Of a DNA stretch of 6,598 bases, positions 6,013 through 6,598 are shown one piece after another; position 1 is the first letter of the stretch; each line of letters opens with the position of its first letter. The stretch spans positions 1 through 6,598 of the forward strand of contig JAUNSQ010000085.1 of assembly GCA_030539135.1 (NCBI GenBank), written 5' to 3'. This DNA is from Synergistaceae bacterium. GTDB taxonomy: Bacteria > Synergistota > Synergistia > Synergistales > Synergistaceae. The position numbers and the translations under genes are program-made. The notes beneath the pieces are model-generated. The model searched no databases. It was not told the origin of the DNA and saw only the letters and a program-made list of their open reading frames with translations.

Positions 6013-6598
6013 TCAGCGGATAAGATTTTCCTCGCTCCACTTCGCGAAAAGCTGCTCATGCGTCATCTCGCTCCGTATTCCAAAGCGAGTCATTGAGAAA
6101 TCGTATCGCGCTGGGTCGTCCGGGCGCACGATGCGGAAGTTTTCCGTTATCTCTCTCGCGGCCTTGCCATCTGCGCTATGCCGCGTGCAGAGGCCAAGGT
6201 TCGAGCATATCTGGAACATGTGAGTGTCGAGCGGAATGAACAGAGCGTCGGGCGTTATCTTGCGCCAGCCGCCCGGGTCTACCTCGTCGCGGCGCACCAT
6301 CCAGCGCAGGTACAGCACGAGGCGTTTGCACGCGCTGCCCTTCGACGGCCTAGGGAGGAGAAACATATCGTCCTGCCCTCCGCACGCCATCAGCTCCGAG
6401 GCGAACCCCTCCGCCGCGCTCCACGTGTCGCCGCTGTAATGTGACAGGAACATATCCTCAAGAGTCCCGCCACGCTTCAATATCCCTCCGATACATCCAA
6501 GGAACGCTACTATCGCGTCCTCGTCCGTGAAACGGTGGACAAAGCCGCTGAGCTTATCGCGCAGCTCACGCTCGCCAGCGGCGGCCAGATACGCCGCT
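6013..6598 (-). CDS. TIGR02757 / DUF2400 family protein, partial (5' end beyond window)
   Basis: The C-terminal 194 residues of a protein whose start lies past the right edge. The frame is open to base 6597, so the internal TTG at 6480 is not a start. Within the visible part, RFTDEDAIVAFLG (22-34) and GGTLEDMFLSHY (43-54) match the family's middle region. The signature follows: KRLVLYLRWMVRRDEVDPGGW (91-111), then IPLDTH (121-126), TRHSADGKAAREITE (138-152) and DPARYDF (161-167). The family resembles HhH-GPD (endonuclease III-like) proteins in its helical pattern but has no established activity, so no function is assigned. It ends with TGA at 6013. No terminator is seen before the following promoter. 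Confidence 0.92.
   Translation of the reverse strand, partial: AAYLAAAGERELRDKLSGFVHRFTDEDAIVAFLGCIGGILKRGGTLEDMFLSHYSGDTWSAAEGFASELMACGGQDDMFLLPRPSKGSACKRLVLYLRWMVRRDEVDPGGWRKITPDALFIPLDTHMFQICSNLGLCTRHSADGKAAREITENFRIVRPDDPARYDFSMTRFGIRSEMTHEQLFAKWSEENLIR

Overview
The window is a GC-rich bacterial chromosome segment with heavy use of the AUA isoleucine codon. Protein style and gene content, including a T-box leader, suggest a Firmicutes-like or Synergistetes-type anaerobe. I lean towards Synergistetes (Cloacibacillus/Synergistes-like) by general resemblance only; this is an inference and no search was run. There are six protein genes, all housekeeping or metabolic. No mobile element, CRISPR array, tRNA or rRNA is visible.

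Layout: two genes on the + strand, rsmG (16S rRNA m7G527 methyltransferase) and a hemolysin III/PAQR-like seven-helix membrane protein, run from the left edge to 1443. They converge, with only 3 nt between stop codons, on four minus-strand genes. Read in transcription order from the right edge these are: a partial TIGR02757/DUF2400 gene, an unrecognised 220-residue protein with its own promoter, an AMP-forming acyl-CoA ligase, and an adenine deaminase.

The most notable element is a complete T-box riboswitch on the minus strand (about 5228 to 4936) between the unknown gene and the acyl-CoA ligase. It has a promoter, a Stem I with AG-rich distal loop, a specifier loop that reads GAA-UAC-A (tyrosine), a UUCG-capped hairpin, a Stem III candidate, the canonical T-box with a fully paired antiterminator, and a competing 10-bp terminator with a U-tract. 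The ligase start codon lies 46 nt past the U-tract. T-boxes normally control aminoacyl-tRNA synthetases, amino-acid biosynthesis or amino-acid transport. A tyrosine-type T-box in front of a fatty/aryl-acid CoA ligase is unusual. It suggests that the enzyme belongs to aromatic amino-acid metabolism, for example activation of a tyrosine-derived aryl acid; that role is inferred.

Between the ligase and adenine deaminase (80 nt) lies a perfect hairpin on the minus strand followed by a possible -10 element, so the deaminase may have its own transcription start. The rest of the window is conventional, with short intergenic gaps.
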